Positions 24,453-33,304 of a stretch of 64,000 nt of DNA are shown piece by piece. Source of the stretch: Phytohabitans maris (GTDB lineage Bacteria; Actinomycetota; Actinomycetes; Mycobacteriales; Micromonosporaceae); NCBI RefSeq assembly GCF_031085175.1, contig NZ_JAVHUY010000014.1:124001-188000 (forward strand), given 5' to 3'. Position 1 is the stretch's first letter, and each line of letters opens with the position of its first letter. The notes below the pieces were generated by a model. It saw nothing but the letters and a program-made list of their open reading frames with translations, was not told the origin of the DNA and made no database searches. Position numbers and translations under genes: made by a program.

Positions 24453-24486
24453 TTGCCCTCTTCCACGGGAAATCTTACGGTAGATT
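24453..24486 (+). promoter_or_regulatory. kamA promoter with operator dyad
   Basis: -35 TTGCCC (24453-24458), 17-bp spacer, -10 TACGGT (24476-24481). The -10 sits exactly in the centre of the dyad AATCT-N6-AGATT. A repressor here would control kamA and, because the region is only 50 bp, also kdd. No cobalamin riboswitch fits in this gap. Confidence 0.6.
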
Positions 24487-24500
24487 AACTAGATCACAGG

Positions 24501-25850
24501 ATGATTTCTAGCATGGGGGCCGAAGTGGGGCAGCCGTACGAGTACCGCCGCCGCGAGCTCGTGGAGCCCGACTGGGCCCGCTTCCCCGGCTGGCGCGACA
24601 TCACCCGCGACCAGTGGGAATCCGCCCAATGGCAGCGCGCCCACTGCGTCAAAAATCCCCGACAGCTCCACGCCGTCCTCGGCGACCTGGTCCCCGACGC
24701 GTTCTACGACGACCTGGCCACCGACCAGACCCAGCGCGCCACCATGTCGATGCTCGTACCGCCCCAGATGCTCAACACGATGTCGACCGAAGACTTCTAC
24801 GCCGACCCCATCCGGCGATACATGATCCCGGTCGCCTCCGACCGCCGCACCGACTGGCCCGCACACCCCCACGCCACCCGCGACTCCCTCCACGAGCACG
24901 ACATGTGGGTCGCCGAAGGCCTCACCCACCGCTACCCCACCAAGGTCCTCGCCGAACTGCTCTCCACCTGCCCCCAGTACTGCGGCCACTGCACCCGCAT
25001 GGACCTCGTCGGCAACTCCACACCCACCGTCGACAAGCTCAAACTCACCCTCAAACCCACCGACCGGTACGACGCCCACATCACCTACCTGCGCGCCCAC
25101 CCCGGCGTCCGCGACGTCGTCGTCTCCGGCGGCGACGTCGCCAACATCCCCTGGCGACACCTCGAGTCGTACCTCATGCGCCTGCTCGACATCGAGACCA
25201 TCCGCGACATCCGCCTCGCCACCAAGGCGCTCATGGGCCTACCGCAGCACTGGCTCCAGCCCGACGTCGTCGAAGGCCTCGAACGCGTCGCCCGCACCGC
25301 CGCCCGCCGCGGCGTCAACCTCGCCATCCACACCCACGTCAACCACGCCAACTCACTCACCCCGCTGGTCGCCCGCGCCGCGCAGACCGCACTCGAAGTG
25401 GGCGTACGCGACGTGCGCAACCAGGGCGTGCTCATGCGCGGCGTCAACGCCACCGGCGCCGACCTGCTCGACCTCTGCTTCGCGCTCCAGGGCGAGGCCG
25501 GCATCCTGCCCTACTACTTCTACATGTGCGACATGATCCCCAACGCCGAGCACTGGCGGGTACCGGTCTGGCAGGCCCAGGAGCTGCAGCACGACATCAT
25601 GGGCTACCTGCCCGGCTACGCCACGCCCCGGATCGTCTGCGACGTGCCGCTGGTCGGCAAGCGCTGGGTCCACATGGTCACCGAGTACGACCGCGAGCAC
25701 GGCATCTCGTACTGGACCAAGAACTACCGCACCTCCATCGAGCCCGAAGACGACGAGGCGCTGGCCCGCCGCTACCCGTACTACGACCCGATCGACACCC
25801 TGCCCGAGTCCGGCCAGAAATGGTGGCGCAAGCAGCAACAGGGCGCATAG
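24501..25850 (+). CDS. kamA: Lysine 2,3-aminomutase (radical SAM)
   Basis: A 449-residue PLP- and SAM-dependent mutase that converts L-lysine to L-beta-lysine. The cluster cysteines are Cys157, Cys161 and Cys164 (CPQYCGHC). DVVVSGGDVANIPW, TKALMGLPQHW and NLAIHTHVNHANSLTP follow the family. It differs from clostridial KamA: the motif is STCPQYCGHCTRMD instead of CRHCTRR, and the PLP-lysine region reads CDVPLVGKRWVHM rather than PGGGGK. It is therefore a divergent clade. ATG 24501 is used; ATG 24513 is possible. Confidence 0.9.
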   Translation: MISSMGAEVGQPYEYRRRELVEPDWARFPGWRDITRDQWESAQWQRAHCVKNPRQLHAVLGDLVPDAFYDDLATDQTQRATMSMLVPPQMLNTMSTEDFYADPIRRYMIPVASDRRTDWPAHPHATRDSLHEHDMWVAEGLTHRYPTKVLAELLSTCPQYCGHCTRMDLVGNSTPTVDKLKLTLKPTDRYDAHITYLRAHPGVRDVVVSGGDVANIPWRHLESYLMRLLDIETIRDIRLATKALMGLPQHWLQPDVVEGLERVARTAARRGVNLAIHTHVNHANSLTPLVARAAQTALEVGVRDVRNQGVLMRGVNATGADLLDLCFALQGEAGILPYYFYMCDMIPNAEHWRVPVWQAQELQHDIMGYLPGYATPRIVCDVPLVGKRWVHMVTEYDREHGISYWTKNYRTSIEPEDDEALARRYPYYDPIDTLPESGQKWWRKQQQGA

Positions 25851-25899
25851 CGACGCGGGGCGTCCGAAGTGGACACCCCGCGCGCGTCAGCTGGTGGGC

Positions 25900-26094
25900 T
25901 CAGCCCCGAAACGCGTCCCGCGCGTCCTGGCCGGCGTCCTTCACGTGCTCACCGGCCTGCTTGGCCCTGGCCGTCGCCCGCTCACCGGCGCCCTCGGCCC
26001 GCATGCTCTCGTTGTCCGTGGCGTCGCCGATGCGCTCCTTGACGGTGCCCTTCAGCTCCTCGGCCTTGTTACGCGCCTTATCCGCGAAGCTCAT
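25900..26094 (-). CDS. CsbD-like stress protein
   Basis: A 64-residue hydrophilic protein of the CsbD family: MSFADKARNKAEELKGTVKERIGDATDNE, then an Ala/Glu/Lys-rich helix. CsbD proteins are general-stress genes in many bacteria; biochemical role unknown. The start is set by an AGGAGG site 8 nt upstream. Two copies of a 24-bp repeat lie in its long promoter region. Confidence 0.9.
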   Translation of the reverse strand: MSFADKARNKAEELKGTVKERIGDATDNESMRAEGAGERATARAKQAGEHVKDAGQDARDAFRG

Positions 26095-26183
26095 CGTCAG
26101 TCCTCCTAGGTAGTTCACCTCTGACCTTGAGGTGTCCTCTCCCCCGACGTTGAAGCCGGTCTTTGTGCGCGGTGGCACACCCC

Positions 26184-26207
26184 GTAAGGCATCCTAGGAA
26201 GCTAGGT
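26184..26207. repeat. 24-bp direct repeat, copy 1
   Basis: Shares 21 of 24 bp with 26246-26269, with the palindromic core TCCTAGGA. It lies between csbD and the divergent phosphatase gene. A third CCTAGGA coincides with the csbD ribosome site at about 26104. Confidence 0.8.
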
Positions 26208-26245
26208 ACGGTCCGTAGGCGCGATCCAGGAGCAGGTCACATCCT

Positions 26246-26269
26246 GTAGGGCGTCCTAGGAGGCTAGGT
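26246..26269. repeat. 24-bp direct repeat, copy 2
   Basis: Partner of 26184-26207; the starts are 62 bp apart, close to six helical turns, which suits cooperative binding by a regulator. It lies just before the phosphatase start. Confidence 0.8.
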
Positions 26270-26275
26270 GGTCAG

Positions 26276-26881
26276 GTGGCGGCGCCGGAGAAGGGGCTCT
26301 GGTTGACTGTGCGGGTGGGGGAAGTCGTTCTCGTGCGCCACGGGCAGACCGAGTGGAGCGCGGCGCACCGGCACACGTCGTACACGGACATCGACCTGAC
26401 GCCCGACGGGGTGGAACAGGCCCGGGTCATCGGGCGCCGCCTCGCCGGCCGGGCGTTCGTGGCGGTGTTCTGCAGCCCGCGCAAGCGGGCCCTGCGCACC
26501 GCGGAGCTGGCCGGCCTCACCGTGAGCGAGGTGGACGCCGACCTGGTGGAGTGGGACTACGGGGAGTACGAGGGGATCACCACCGGCGAGATCCACCGCA
26601 CCCGCGATCCACATTGGAACCTCTGGACCGACGGCTGCCCCGGCGGCGAGTCCCCCGACCAGGTGGGCGCGCGCCTGGACCGGGTCCTGGCCAAGGCGCG
26701 CGTGGCCGCCGAGCGGGGCGACGTGGCGCTGGTCGGGCACGGGCACGCGCTGCGGGTCGCCGGCGCGCGCTGGGTGGAGCTACCCCCGAGCGGGGGCGGC
26801 AAGCTGCGGCTGGACACCGCCACGGTCTCGGTCCTGGGATACGAGCACCGCCGCCCGGTCATCCACCACTGGAACTCGTGA
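26276..26881 (+). CDS. Histidine phosphatase family protein
   Basis: A phosphoglycerate-mutase-like phosphatase of up to 201 residues. The phospho-histidine motif is VLVRHGQTEWS; others are CSPRKRALRTAEL, EWDYGEYEG (acid Glu) and GHGHALR. Substrate is unknown. The first 14 residues are not conserved, and internal GTGs at 26309 and 26315 fit the usual start better. Its 3' end overlaps the convergent Lrp gene by 23 bp. Confidence 0.9.
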   Translation: MAAPEKGLWLTVRVGEVVLVRHGQTEWSAAHRHTSYTDIDLTPDGVEQARVIGRRLAGRAFVAVFCSPRKRALRTAELAGLTVSEVDADLVEWDYGEYEGITTGEIHRTRDPHWNLWTDGCPGGESPDQVGARLDRVLAKARVAAERGDVALVGHGHALRVAGARWVELPPSGGGKLRLDTATVSVLGYEHRRPVIHHWNS

Positions 26882-27317
26882 CCCGCGGCGGCCGCCCCTC
26901 GTAGGGGGTGGAGAGGACGACGGTGGTGCGGGTGGTGACGTTCGCCGCGGTGCGGATCTGCTGCAGCAGCCGCTCCAGCGCGGCCGGGCTGGCGACCCGC
27001 ACCAGCAGCAGGTAGAAGTCCTCCCCCGCCACCGAGTAGCAGGAGTCGATCTCCGGCAGGTGGGCCAGCCGGTCCGGCGCGTCGTCGGGCTGCGACGGGT
27101 CGAGCGGGCGGATCGCGATGAACGCGGTCAGCGGCAGCTCCAGCGCCTCGTACGACACGCGGGCGCCGTAGCCCTTGATGACGCCGCGCTGCTCCAGCCG
27201 CCGCACCCGCTGGTGCACCGCCGACACCGACAGCCCCACCCGCTCCGCCAGGTCCGTGTACGACAGGCGGCCGTCAGCGGTCAACGCCGCGACGATGGCG
27301 CGGTCGATCTCCTCCAC
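26859..27317 (-). CDS. Lrp/AsnC-family regulator
   Basis: A 152-residue regulator. The HTH is IDRAIVAALTADGRLSYTDLAERVGLSVSAVHQRVRRLEQRGVI at residues 4-47, and the RAM ligand domain follows (LTAFIAI, CYSVAGEDFYLLLVRV). Such proteins sense amino acids. It could plausibly control the nearby lysine genes, but that is only inference. The GTG start lies about 8 nt after a TAGTTT box, so the message may have a very short leader. Confidence 0.92.
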   Translation of the reverse strand: MEEIDRAIVAALTADGRLSYTDLAERVGLSVSAVHQRVRRLEQRGVIKGYGARVSYEALELPLTAFIAIRPLDPSQPDDAPDRLAHLPEIDSCYSVAGEDFYLLLVRVASPAALERLLQQIRTAANVTTRTTVVLSTPYEGRPPRVTSSSGG

Positions 27318-27493
27318 GGCGAGAAAACTACACCGCCGCGAGGTGTCGAACGGCCCGCGGCGCGCTTCGTCGACCCGACAGTCGCCGCGCGCCGAGGCGG
27401 CGGGACAGCAGCTCCCGTTCGGCCGGATTGGTGGCCAGCGCGAGCGCCCGCCGCGGTGCCCGCTGGCGCGGACCGGGGCACATCCGTCCGGGG

Positions 27494-28678
27494 TTACAGG
27501 GACTTGGCGACGACCAGGCGCTGGATCTGGTTGGTGCCCTCGACGATCTGCAGGACCTTGGCCTCGCGCATGTACCGCTCGACCGGGTGGTCCGCCACGT
27601 AGCCGTAGCCGCCCAGGACCTGGACGGCGTCGGTGGTGACGCGCATCGCGGTGTCGGTGGCGAAGAGCTTGGCCTTGGCGGCCTCGGCCGAGTACGGGCG
27701 GCCGGCGTCCTTGAGCCGCGCGGCGGCCAGGACCAGGGCCCGCGCGGCGGCGATGCCGGTCGCGGCGTCGGCCAGCATGAAGCGGATTCCCTGGAAGTCC
27801 AGGATGGACCTGCCGAACTGCTCGCGTTCGCGGGCGTAGGCCACGGCGTAGTCGAGCGCGCCCTGGGCCAGGCCGACCGCGCACGCCGCGATGCCGAGCC
27901 GGCCGGAGTCGAGCGCCTCCATAGCGATCTTGAAGCCACCACCCAACGGGCCGACCAGGCGGTCGGCGGGGACGGGGGCCGCGTCGAAGGCGATCTGGGC
28001 GACCGGCGACGAGCGCAGGCCCATGGTCTTCTCCGGCGCCTGCGGCGCGATGCCGGGCGTGGCCGCGTCGGCGAGCAGGCAGGAGATGCCGGCCGCGCCC
28101 GGGATGTACCTGATGGCGCCCGCTGCGCCCTCCTCGGACCGGCGGTCGCCGCCGTCCGGGACCCCGGTGCGGCAGAAGACGTTGTAGAAGTCGGCCGCCG
28201 CGGCGTGTGTGATCCAGGCCTTGGTGCCGGTGACCAGGTACGTCTCGCCGTCGAGGACCGCCTTCGTGGCCAGCGACGCGGCGTCGGAACCGCCCTGCGG
28301 CTCGCTCAGGCAGTACGCGCCGAGCAGCTCGCCGCCGAGCATGTCGGGCAGGAGCTTGCGCAGCTGCTCGCCGCCGTGCGCGTACACCGGATAGCAGGAC
28401 AGCGTGTGCACGCTGACCGCCTCCGCGACGGCCAGCCACCGGCTGGCCAGCAGCTCGACCACCTGGAGGTAGACCTCGTACGGCTGGCCGGCGCCGCCGA
28501 CCTCCTCCGGGTACGGCAGGCCGAGCAGGCCGGCGCGGCCGATCGTGCGGATCACCTCGCGCGGGAACTCGCCGCGCGCCTCGAAGTCGTCCACCCGCGG
28601 GGCCAGCTCGCCGTCGGCCAGCTCACGGGTGAGTTCCAGCAGCTCGTACGCCTCGGGGGTGGGTAGGAGACGATCCAT
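27494..28678 (-). CDS. Acyl-CoA dehydrogenase
   Basis: A 394-residue FAD enzyme that forms the 2,3-double bond of acyl-CoA. Marks are AYCLSEPQGGSDAAS (flavin and substrate contact), GTKAWITHA, REREQFGRSILDFQ, and the catalytic base Glu in IVEGTNQIQRLVVAKSL at the C-terminus. The chain-length preference cannot be read. It might act on crotonyl/butyryl-CoA from the lysine route (inference). A TetR-like operator lies 12 bp upstream of the ATG. Confidence 0.93.
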   Translation of the reverse strand: MDRLLPTPEAYELLELTRELADGELAPRVDDFEARGEFPREVIRTIGRAGLLGLPYPEEVGGAGQPYEVYLQVVELLASRWLAVAEAVSVHTLSCYPVYAHGGEQLRKLLPDMLGGELLGAYCLSEPQGGSDAASLATKAVLDGETYLVTGTKAWITHAAAADFYNVFCRTGVPDGGDRRSEEGAAGAIRYIPGAAGISCLLADAATPGIAPQAPEKTMGLRSSPVAQIAFDAAPVPADRLVGPLGGGFKIAMEALDSGRLGIAACAVGLAQGALDYAVAYAREREQFGRSILDFQGIRFMLADAATGIAAARALVLAAARLKDAGRPYSAEAAKAKLFATDTAMRVTTDAVQVLGGYGYVADHPVERYMREAKVLQIVEGTNQIQRLVVAKSL

Positions 28679-28689
28679 GCCCACAAGCT

Positions 28690-28701
28690 TAACGGTCGTT
28701 A
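28690..28701. promoter_or_regulatory. TAACG-GT-CGTTA operator
   Basis: A 5-2-5 palindrome just upstream of the acyl-CoA dehydrogenase start. The spacing and sequence resemble sites of TetR-type acyl-CoA-responsive repressors; the regulator is not in this window. Confidence 0.55.
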
Positions 28702-28703
28702 GG

Positions 28704-28788
28704 GTCACCGCTCCACAAACACGGGTCACGGCTCGACAAACGCGGGTTACAGCTCCACCACCGCGGGGCTACAGCTCCACCAACGCGG
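28704..28788. repeat. Fourfold 21-22 bp repeat made from a gene 3' end
   Basis: Units at 28704-28724, 28725-28745, 28746-28766 and 28767-28788. The last unit holds the final codons and stop of the M24 peptidase gene (TALVEL-stop). The other three repeat it beyond the stop; each still carries a stop codon (TAA, TGA, TGA) in the same place. Confidence 0.85.
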
Positions 28789-29884
28789 TGGAAAGCGTGT
28801 TGAGGCGCTCGACGCCGCCGGCCGTGCAGACCACGATGTCTTCGATCCGCGCCCCGTGCCGCCCGTCGAGGTAGATGCCGGGCTCCACCGAGAACGCCAT
28901 GCCCGGCTCCAGCGGCAGCCCGTTGCCGGCCACGATGTACGGCTCCTCGTGCCCGTCCAGCCCGATCCCGTGGCCGGTGCGGTGCAGGAACGCCTCCCCG
29001 TACCCGGCCTCGGCGATCGGCGCGCGGGCCGCCGCGTCGACGGACCGCGCCGGCACGCCCGGGCGGACCGCGGCGACCGCCGCCCGCTGGGCCGCGTGCA
29101 GCACCTCGTAGTACGCGGCGAAGTCGGCCGGCGGCGAGCCCACGACGTAGGTCCTGGTCGAGTCGGAGCAGTAGCCGGAGGGCATCGTGCCGCCGATGTC
29201 GACGACCACCGGATCGCCCGGCGCGACCACCCGGTCGGAGGTGGCGTGGTGCGGGCTGGCGCCGTTCGGACCGGAGGCGACGATCACGAAGTCGACGGTC
29301 TCGTGGCCGGCCTCCCGGATCGCCCGCGCGATGTCCGCGCCCACCTCGGCCTCGGTGCGGCCGGCCCGCAGCCACTCGCCCATCCGGGCGTGCACCGCGT
29401 CGATCGCCGCGCCGGCCTCGCGCAGCGCCGCCACCTCCGCCGGCGTCTTGCGCATCCGCAGCGGCGCGAGGACCTCGCTGGCCAGCCGCTGCGCCGCCGC
29501 CGGCAGCGCCGCGCGCAGGGCCAGGACCTGCGCGGCCCACATCCGGTCCGCCAGGCCGACGGCACGTGCCGGTCCGCCGAGCGCCCGCTTCACCAGGGGG
29601 TACGGGTCGTCGCCGTCCTGGTGGTCGACGATGGCGACTCCCGTGCCGGGTGCCGGCGACGCCTCGGCCGCGGGGCGCTCCAGGCGCGGCACGATCAGCG
29701 TGGCCCGCCCCTGCGCCGGCAGCACGAGGCAGGTCAGCCGCTCCAGGGCGTGGGCGTGGTAGCCGGTCAGGTAGCGCAGGTCGGAGCCGGGGGTGAGCAG
29801 GAGCGCGTCGAGCCCCGCCGCGGCGACCGCCCGCTGGGCGTGGGCAAGGCGTTCCGGCGGGTACAGCGCGGGTGGGTAGAGCAC
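28769..29884 (-). CDS. M24-family metallopeptidase (Xaa-Pro aminopeptidase-like)
   Basis: A 371-residue two-domain pita-bread peptidase. The N-terminal creatinase-like domain is about residues 10-135. The catalytic domain has metal ligands Asp (VVVDIGGTM), Asp (YCSDSTRTYV), His (HRTGHGIGLDGHEEP), Glu (SVEPGIYL) and Glu (ARIEDIVV), so it is complete. It probably removes N-terminal residues before proline. Its last seven codons have been copied three times downstream. Confidence 0.93.
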   Translation of the reverse strand: MLYPPALYPPERLAHAQRAVAAAGLDALLLTPGSDLRYLTGYHAHALERLTCLVLPAQGRATLIVPRLERPAAEASPAPGTGVAIVDHQDGDDPYPLVKRALGGPARAVGLADRMWAAQVLALRAALPAAAQRLASEVLAPLRMRKTPAEVAALREAGAAIDAVHARMGEWLRAGRTEAEVGADIARAIREAGHETVDFVIVASGPNGASPHHATSDRVVAPGDPVVVDIGGTMPSGYCSDSTRTYVVGSPPADFAAYYEVLHAAQRAAVAAVRPGVPARSVDAAARAPIAEAGYGEAFLHRTGHGIGLDGHEEPYIVAGNGLPLEPGMAFSVEPGIYLDGRHGARIEDIVVCTAGGVERLNTLSTALVEL

Positions 29885-29998
29885 GAGCCGAGCGTAATGT
29901 ACGCTCCCTCCTACGCATCACGTGAGCGCGGCCGGGCGGCGTCGCTCACCACCGGTCTCGCACCGGTTCCGCCCGGTCCCCCTCGTAGGAGTCACACG

Positions 29999-32900
29999 AT
30001 GCGCAAACCCCTCGCAGCGGGCGTGGTCGCCGTCGTTACGGCCGCGCTGTTGGCGTCTCCCGCCAGCGCCGCGCAGACGATCGGCCTACCCACCTTCTCC
30101 GGCCCCGCGGTCCCGCAGCCGCCGGTCGGATACAACAGCGGCAACATGATGCGGGCGATCTACGACGCCGAAGCCTCCGGCACCGACTTCTGGGTCGACC
30201 GGCTGCTGTCCCGCTCGGGCAGCGACCCGTCCGACGCCGACGGCGGCATCCTGATGACCCGCGGCCGCGGGGCGTTCATGAAGGTGCACTCCCCCTCGGT
30301 CATCGGCTTCGGCGGCCGGGTCGCGTACTTCGAGAGCATCAGCGACCAGAACGCGTACTCGGTCGCGGTCACCCCCGGCACGTTCACCGAGCAGGTGTCG
30401 CAGCGCTGGCAGGCGCCCAGCCACTGGAAGAGCGTGCACACCGCAGGCTCGATCCGGGTCAACCAGACCAAGTTCATCACCGACAACAACGTGCTGGTGA
30501 CGAACCTGTCGATCACCAACACCGGCTCCGCCTCGACGACGCTGCAACTGCGGGCCACCTCGCCGTACGCCACCACGGCCAGCGGCAGCGAGCTCACCGG
30601 GCAGCGCGCCTCGTTCAACAGCCTGACCACGCTCTTCCCGCGGCTGAGCGGCGACAGCGGCTTCGCCGTCTCCAGCGGCGGCCTCAACCGGTCGGTGACC
30701 GTCGGCGCCGGGCAGACCGTCGAGGCCAAGGTGCAGCTGGGCTTCGTGACCGACGAGATCCCGGAGTCGCTGAGCGAGTACAACGCCTACCGCGGCTACA
30801 CCAACGCCACCGCGTTCGCCACCCACGTGCGGGCGTACAACCGTTGGTGGGCCGACAACGTGCCGTACATCGACGTGCCCGAGGCGGCCATCAAGAAGAA
30901 CGTCTACTACCGCTGGTGGCTGATGCGCTTCAACAACTTCGACGGCGACATCCCCGGGCAGACGTTCCAGTTCCCCACCTCGGTCGAGGGGGCGCTGGGC
31001 TACAACAACGCGATCGTGCTGACCCAGCCGATGCACATCGACGACCTGAAGTACCTGCGCGACCCGAAGTACGCGTACGGGAACTGGCTCAACGTCGGCA
31101 CCGTCTCCCGCAACGGGCGGTACATGGACAACCCCGGTGACCCGGCGAACTGGAACAACTCCTACACCCAGTACATCTCCGAGGCCGGCTGGCGGGCGTA
31201 CCAGATCCACGGTGGACAGCCGGCGATGCTGGCCAACTTCGCCCGGTACGCCGAGCAGGACGTCAAGGGTCAGCTCTCCTTCTACGACCACGACAACGAC
31301 GGCGTCATCGAGTACGACTGGGGCGCGCTGACCGGCAACGACGCGGACGCCGTCTCGTTCCACTGGCGCTCGGGCTGGCTCGACCGGGCCGAGGGCGCGT
31401 ACGTGTACAGCAACGCGCTCGCCGCCGTGCAGGCGTACACGATGCTCGGCAACACCGCCAAGGCGAACGAGATGCAGACGATCGCCAACCGGGTGCGCGA
31501 CGGGATCATCAACCAGCTCTGGAACTCCTCCAGCCAGCTGCTGCAGCACCGGCACGTGGCCACCAACACGCTGGTGCCGTGGAAGGAGATCAACAACTAC
31601 TACCCGTACGCGGTCGGGCTGATGCCGAACACCGACCAGTACCGGCAGGCGCTGCGCCTGTTCGACAGCCCCGCCGAGTACCCGATCTTCCCGTTCTACA
31701 CCGCGAACCAGGTGGACAAGGCGGCGGCCGCCGCGGCCGGGCAGCCGGGCAGCAACAACTTCTCCACCATCAACTCGACCGTGCAGTTCCGGCTCTACTC
31801 GTCCGCGCTGCGCAACTACCCGAACCAGTGGATGACCGCCGACAACTACAAGCAGCTGCTCTACTGGAACGTCTGGGCGCAGTACGTCGGCGGCAACACC
31901 GCCTGGCCGGACGCGAACGAGTTCTGGGCCGACTGGAACGGCTCGTCCCGCACCATCCAGTACCGCTCGTGGATCCACCACAACATCCTGGGCAGCAGCA
32001 ACTGGACGGTCATCGAGGACGTCGCCGGGCTGCGGCCGCGCAACGACGCGCAGGTCGAGCTCTGGCCGATCAACATCGGCTGGTCGTACTTCGCGGTCAA
32101 CAACCTGCGGTACCGCGACAGCGACCTCTCCATCGTCTGGGACGACCCGGCCGACGGCGTCACCCGGTACGCGGGCGTGCCGCAGGGCTACTCGGTCTTC
32201 GTCAACGGGCAGCGGGCGTTCACCGTGGACCGGCTGACCCGGGTGGTCTACAACCCGGCGACCGGCGCGGTGTCGCTGCCGGCCGGCGGCTCGGTCAGCT
32301 TCAACACCACCGCGCCGGTGAAGGCGCCGAACGCGGTCGCGCAGGGCGGCACGCGGATCGTGGACATGTTCGCCAAGGCGGGCGTCGACCTCACCTCGAC
32401 GCTGCCCAACCTGGCGCAGGGCGCGACCGCGACCGCGTCGTTCACCGCCTCGGGCACCTCGACCGGCGCGGCGGTCGACGGCTTCACCATCAACGACCCG
32501 ATCTGGGGCGCGGCCGGCTCGCCGAACAGCCAGGACTGGTACGAGATCAACTTCGGTCAGGCGCGGACGGTGGACGAGCTGCGGCTCCACTTCCGCGACA
32601 GCCGCCCGCAGAACTCCACCTACCGGGCGCCCTCCTCCTACAACGTGCAGTACCTCTCCGGCAGCACCTGGACCAACGCCGGCTCGCAGGTGAAGTCGCC
32701 GGCCGCCCCGCGGGCCAACTACAACAACGTGCGGTTCGCGCCGGTGACCACGCAGCGGATCCGGGTGCAGCTCACCCACGCGTCCGGGTCGAAGGCCGGG
32801 CTGACCGAGGTGAAGGCGTACAACCGGGGCGGCACCGTGCCCGACCCCGACCCGGACCCGGACCCGCCGACCGGCAACCTCGCCGGCTCGGCGACGCCCT

Positions 32901-33295
32901 CCGCCTCGTACACGTCGTCGTGGGAGAGCGTCAACGCGATCAACGACGGCGTCGACCCGCCCTCCTCCAACGACACGGTCAACCCGCGCTGGGGCACCTG
33001 GCCGAACGAGGGCGAGCAGTGGGCCCAGCTCACCTGGCCCTCGGCGGTCTCGCTCAACCGGGCCGAGGTGTACTTCTTCGACGACGGCCAGGGCATCGAC
33101 CTGCCCGCCTCGTGGAAGCTCCAGTACTGGAACGGCAGCGCGTTCGTCGACATCGCCGCGAGCTACCCGGTGGCGGCGAACCAGTACAACGCCGTCTCCT
33201 TCCCCACGGTGAGCACGACCCAGCTGCGGGTGGTGCTGCAGAGCGCGGCGGACTCGGTGGGCCTGCTCGAGGTGAAGGCGTTCGCACCCGCATAG
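29999..33295 (+). CDS. Secreted glycoside hydrolase with two discoidin domains
   Basis: A 1098-residue exported protein. Residues 1-28 are a signal peptide ending ASPASA. A beta-rich N-terminal part precedes an (alpha/alpha)6 barrel at about 280-690 of the MGH1-like/GH63-like type (NVYYRWWLMRFNN, HWRSGWLDRAEGAYVYSNALAAVQAY, PYAVGLMP). Two F5/8-type discoidin modules follow, near 800-950 and 960-1098, joined by a PDPDPDPDPP linker. The substrate is probably a plant or fungal glycan. The ATG has an AGGAG site. Aromatic and Asn content is high, as is usual for secreted enzymes. Confidence 0.85.
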   Translation: MRKPLAAGVVAVVTAALLASPASAAQTIGLPTFSGPAVPQPPVGYNSGNMMRAIYDAEASGTDFWVDRLLSRSGSDPSDADGGILMTRGRGAFMKVHSPSVIGFGGRVAYFESISDQNAYSVAVTPGTFTEQVSQRWQAPSHWKSVHTAGSIRVNQTKFITDNNVLVTNLSITNTGSASTTLQLRATSPYATTASGSELTGQRASFNSLTTLFPRLSGDSGFAVSSGGLNRSVTVGAGQTVEAKVQLGFVTDEIPESLSEYNAYRGYTNATAFATHVRAYNRWWADNVPYIDVPEAAIKKNVYYRWWLMRFNNFDGDIPGQTFQFPTSVEGALGYNNAIVLTQPMHIDDLKYLRDPKYAYGNWLNVGTVSRNGRYMDNPGDPANWNNSYTQYISEAGWRAYQIHGGQPAMLANFARYAEQDVKGQLSFYDHDNDGVIEYDWGALTGNDADAVSFHWRSGWLDRAEGAYVYSNALAAVQAYTMLGNTAKANEMQTIANRVRDGIINQLWNSSSQLLQHRHVATNTLVPWKEINNYYPYAVGLMPNTDQYRQALRLFDSPAEYPIFPFYTANQVDKAAAAAAGQPGSNNFSTINSTVQFRLYSSALRNYPNQWMTADNYKQLLYWNVWAQYVGGNTAWPDANEFWADWNGSSRTIQYRSWIHHNILGSSNWTVIEDVAGLRPRNDAQVELWPINIGWSYFAVNNLRYRDSDLSIVWDDPADGVTRYAGVPQGYSVFVNGQRAFTVDRLTRVVYNPATGAVSLPAGGSVSFNTTAPVKAPNAVAQGGTRIVDMFAKAGVDLTSTLPNLAQGATATASFTASGTSTGAAVDGFTINDPIWGAAGSPNSQDWYEINFGQARTVDELRLHFRDSRPQNSTYRAPSSYNVQYLSGSTWTNAGSQVKSPAAPRANYNNVRFAPVTTQRIRVQLTHASGSKAGLTEVKAYNRGGTVPDPDPDPDPPTGNLAGSATPSASYTSSWESVNAINDGVDPPSSNDTVNPRWGTWPNEGEQWAQLTWPSAVSLNRAEVYFFDDGQGIDLPASWKLQYWNGSAFVDIAASYPVAANQYNAVSFPTVSTTQLRVVLQSAADSVGLLEVKAFAPA

Positions 33296-33304
33296 GGTAG
33301 GCGC

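Noticed and set aside
24451-24500. A cobalamin riboswitch for the B12-dependent lysine mutase operon
   Set aside because: Only 50 bp separate kdd and kamA and they hold promoter elements. No B12 box or its pairing partners are visible there or in the 17.2-17.7 kb gap.
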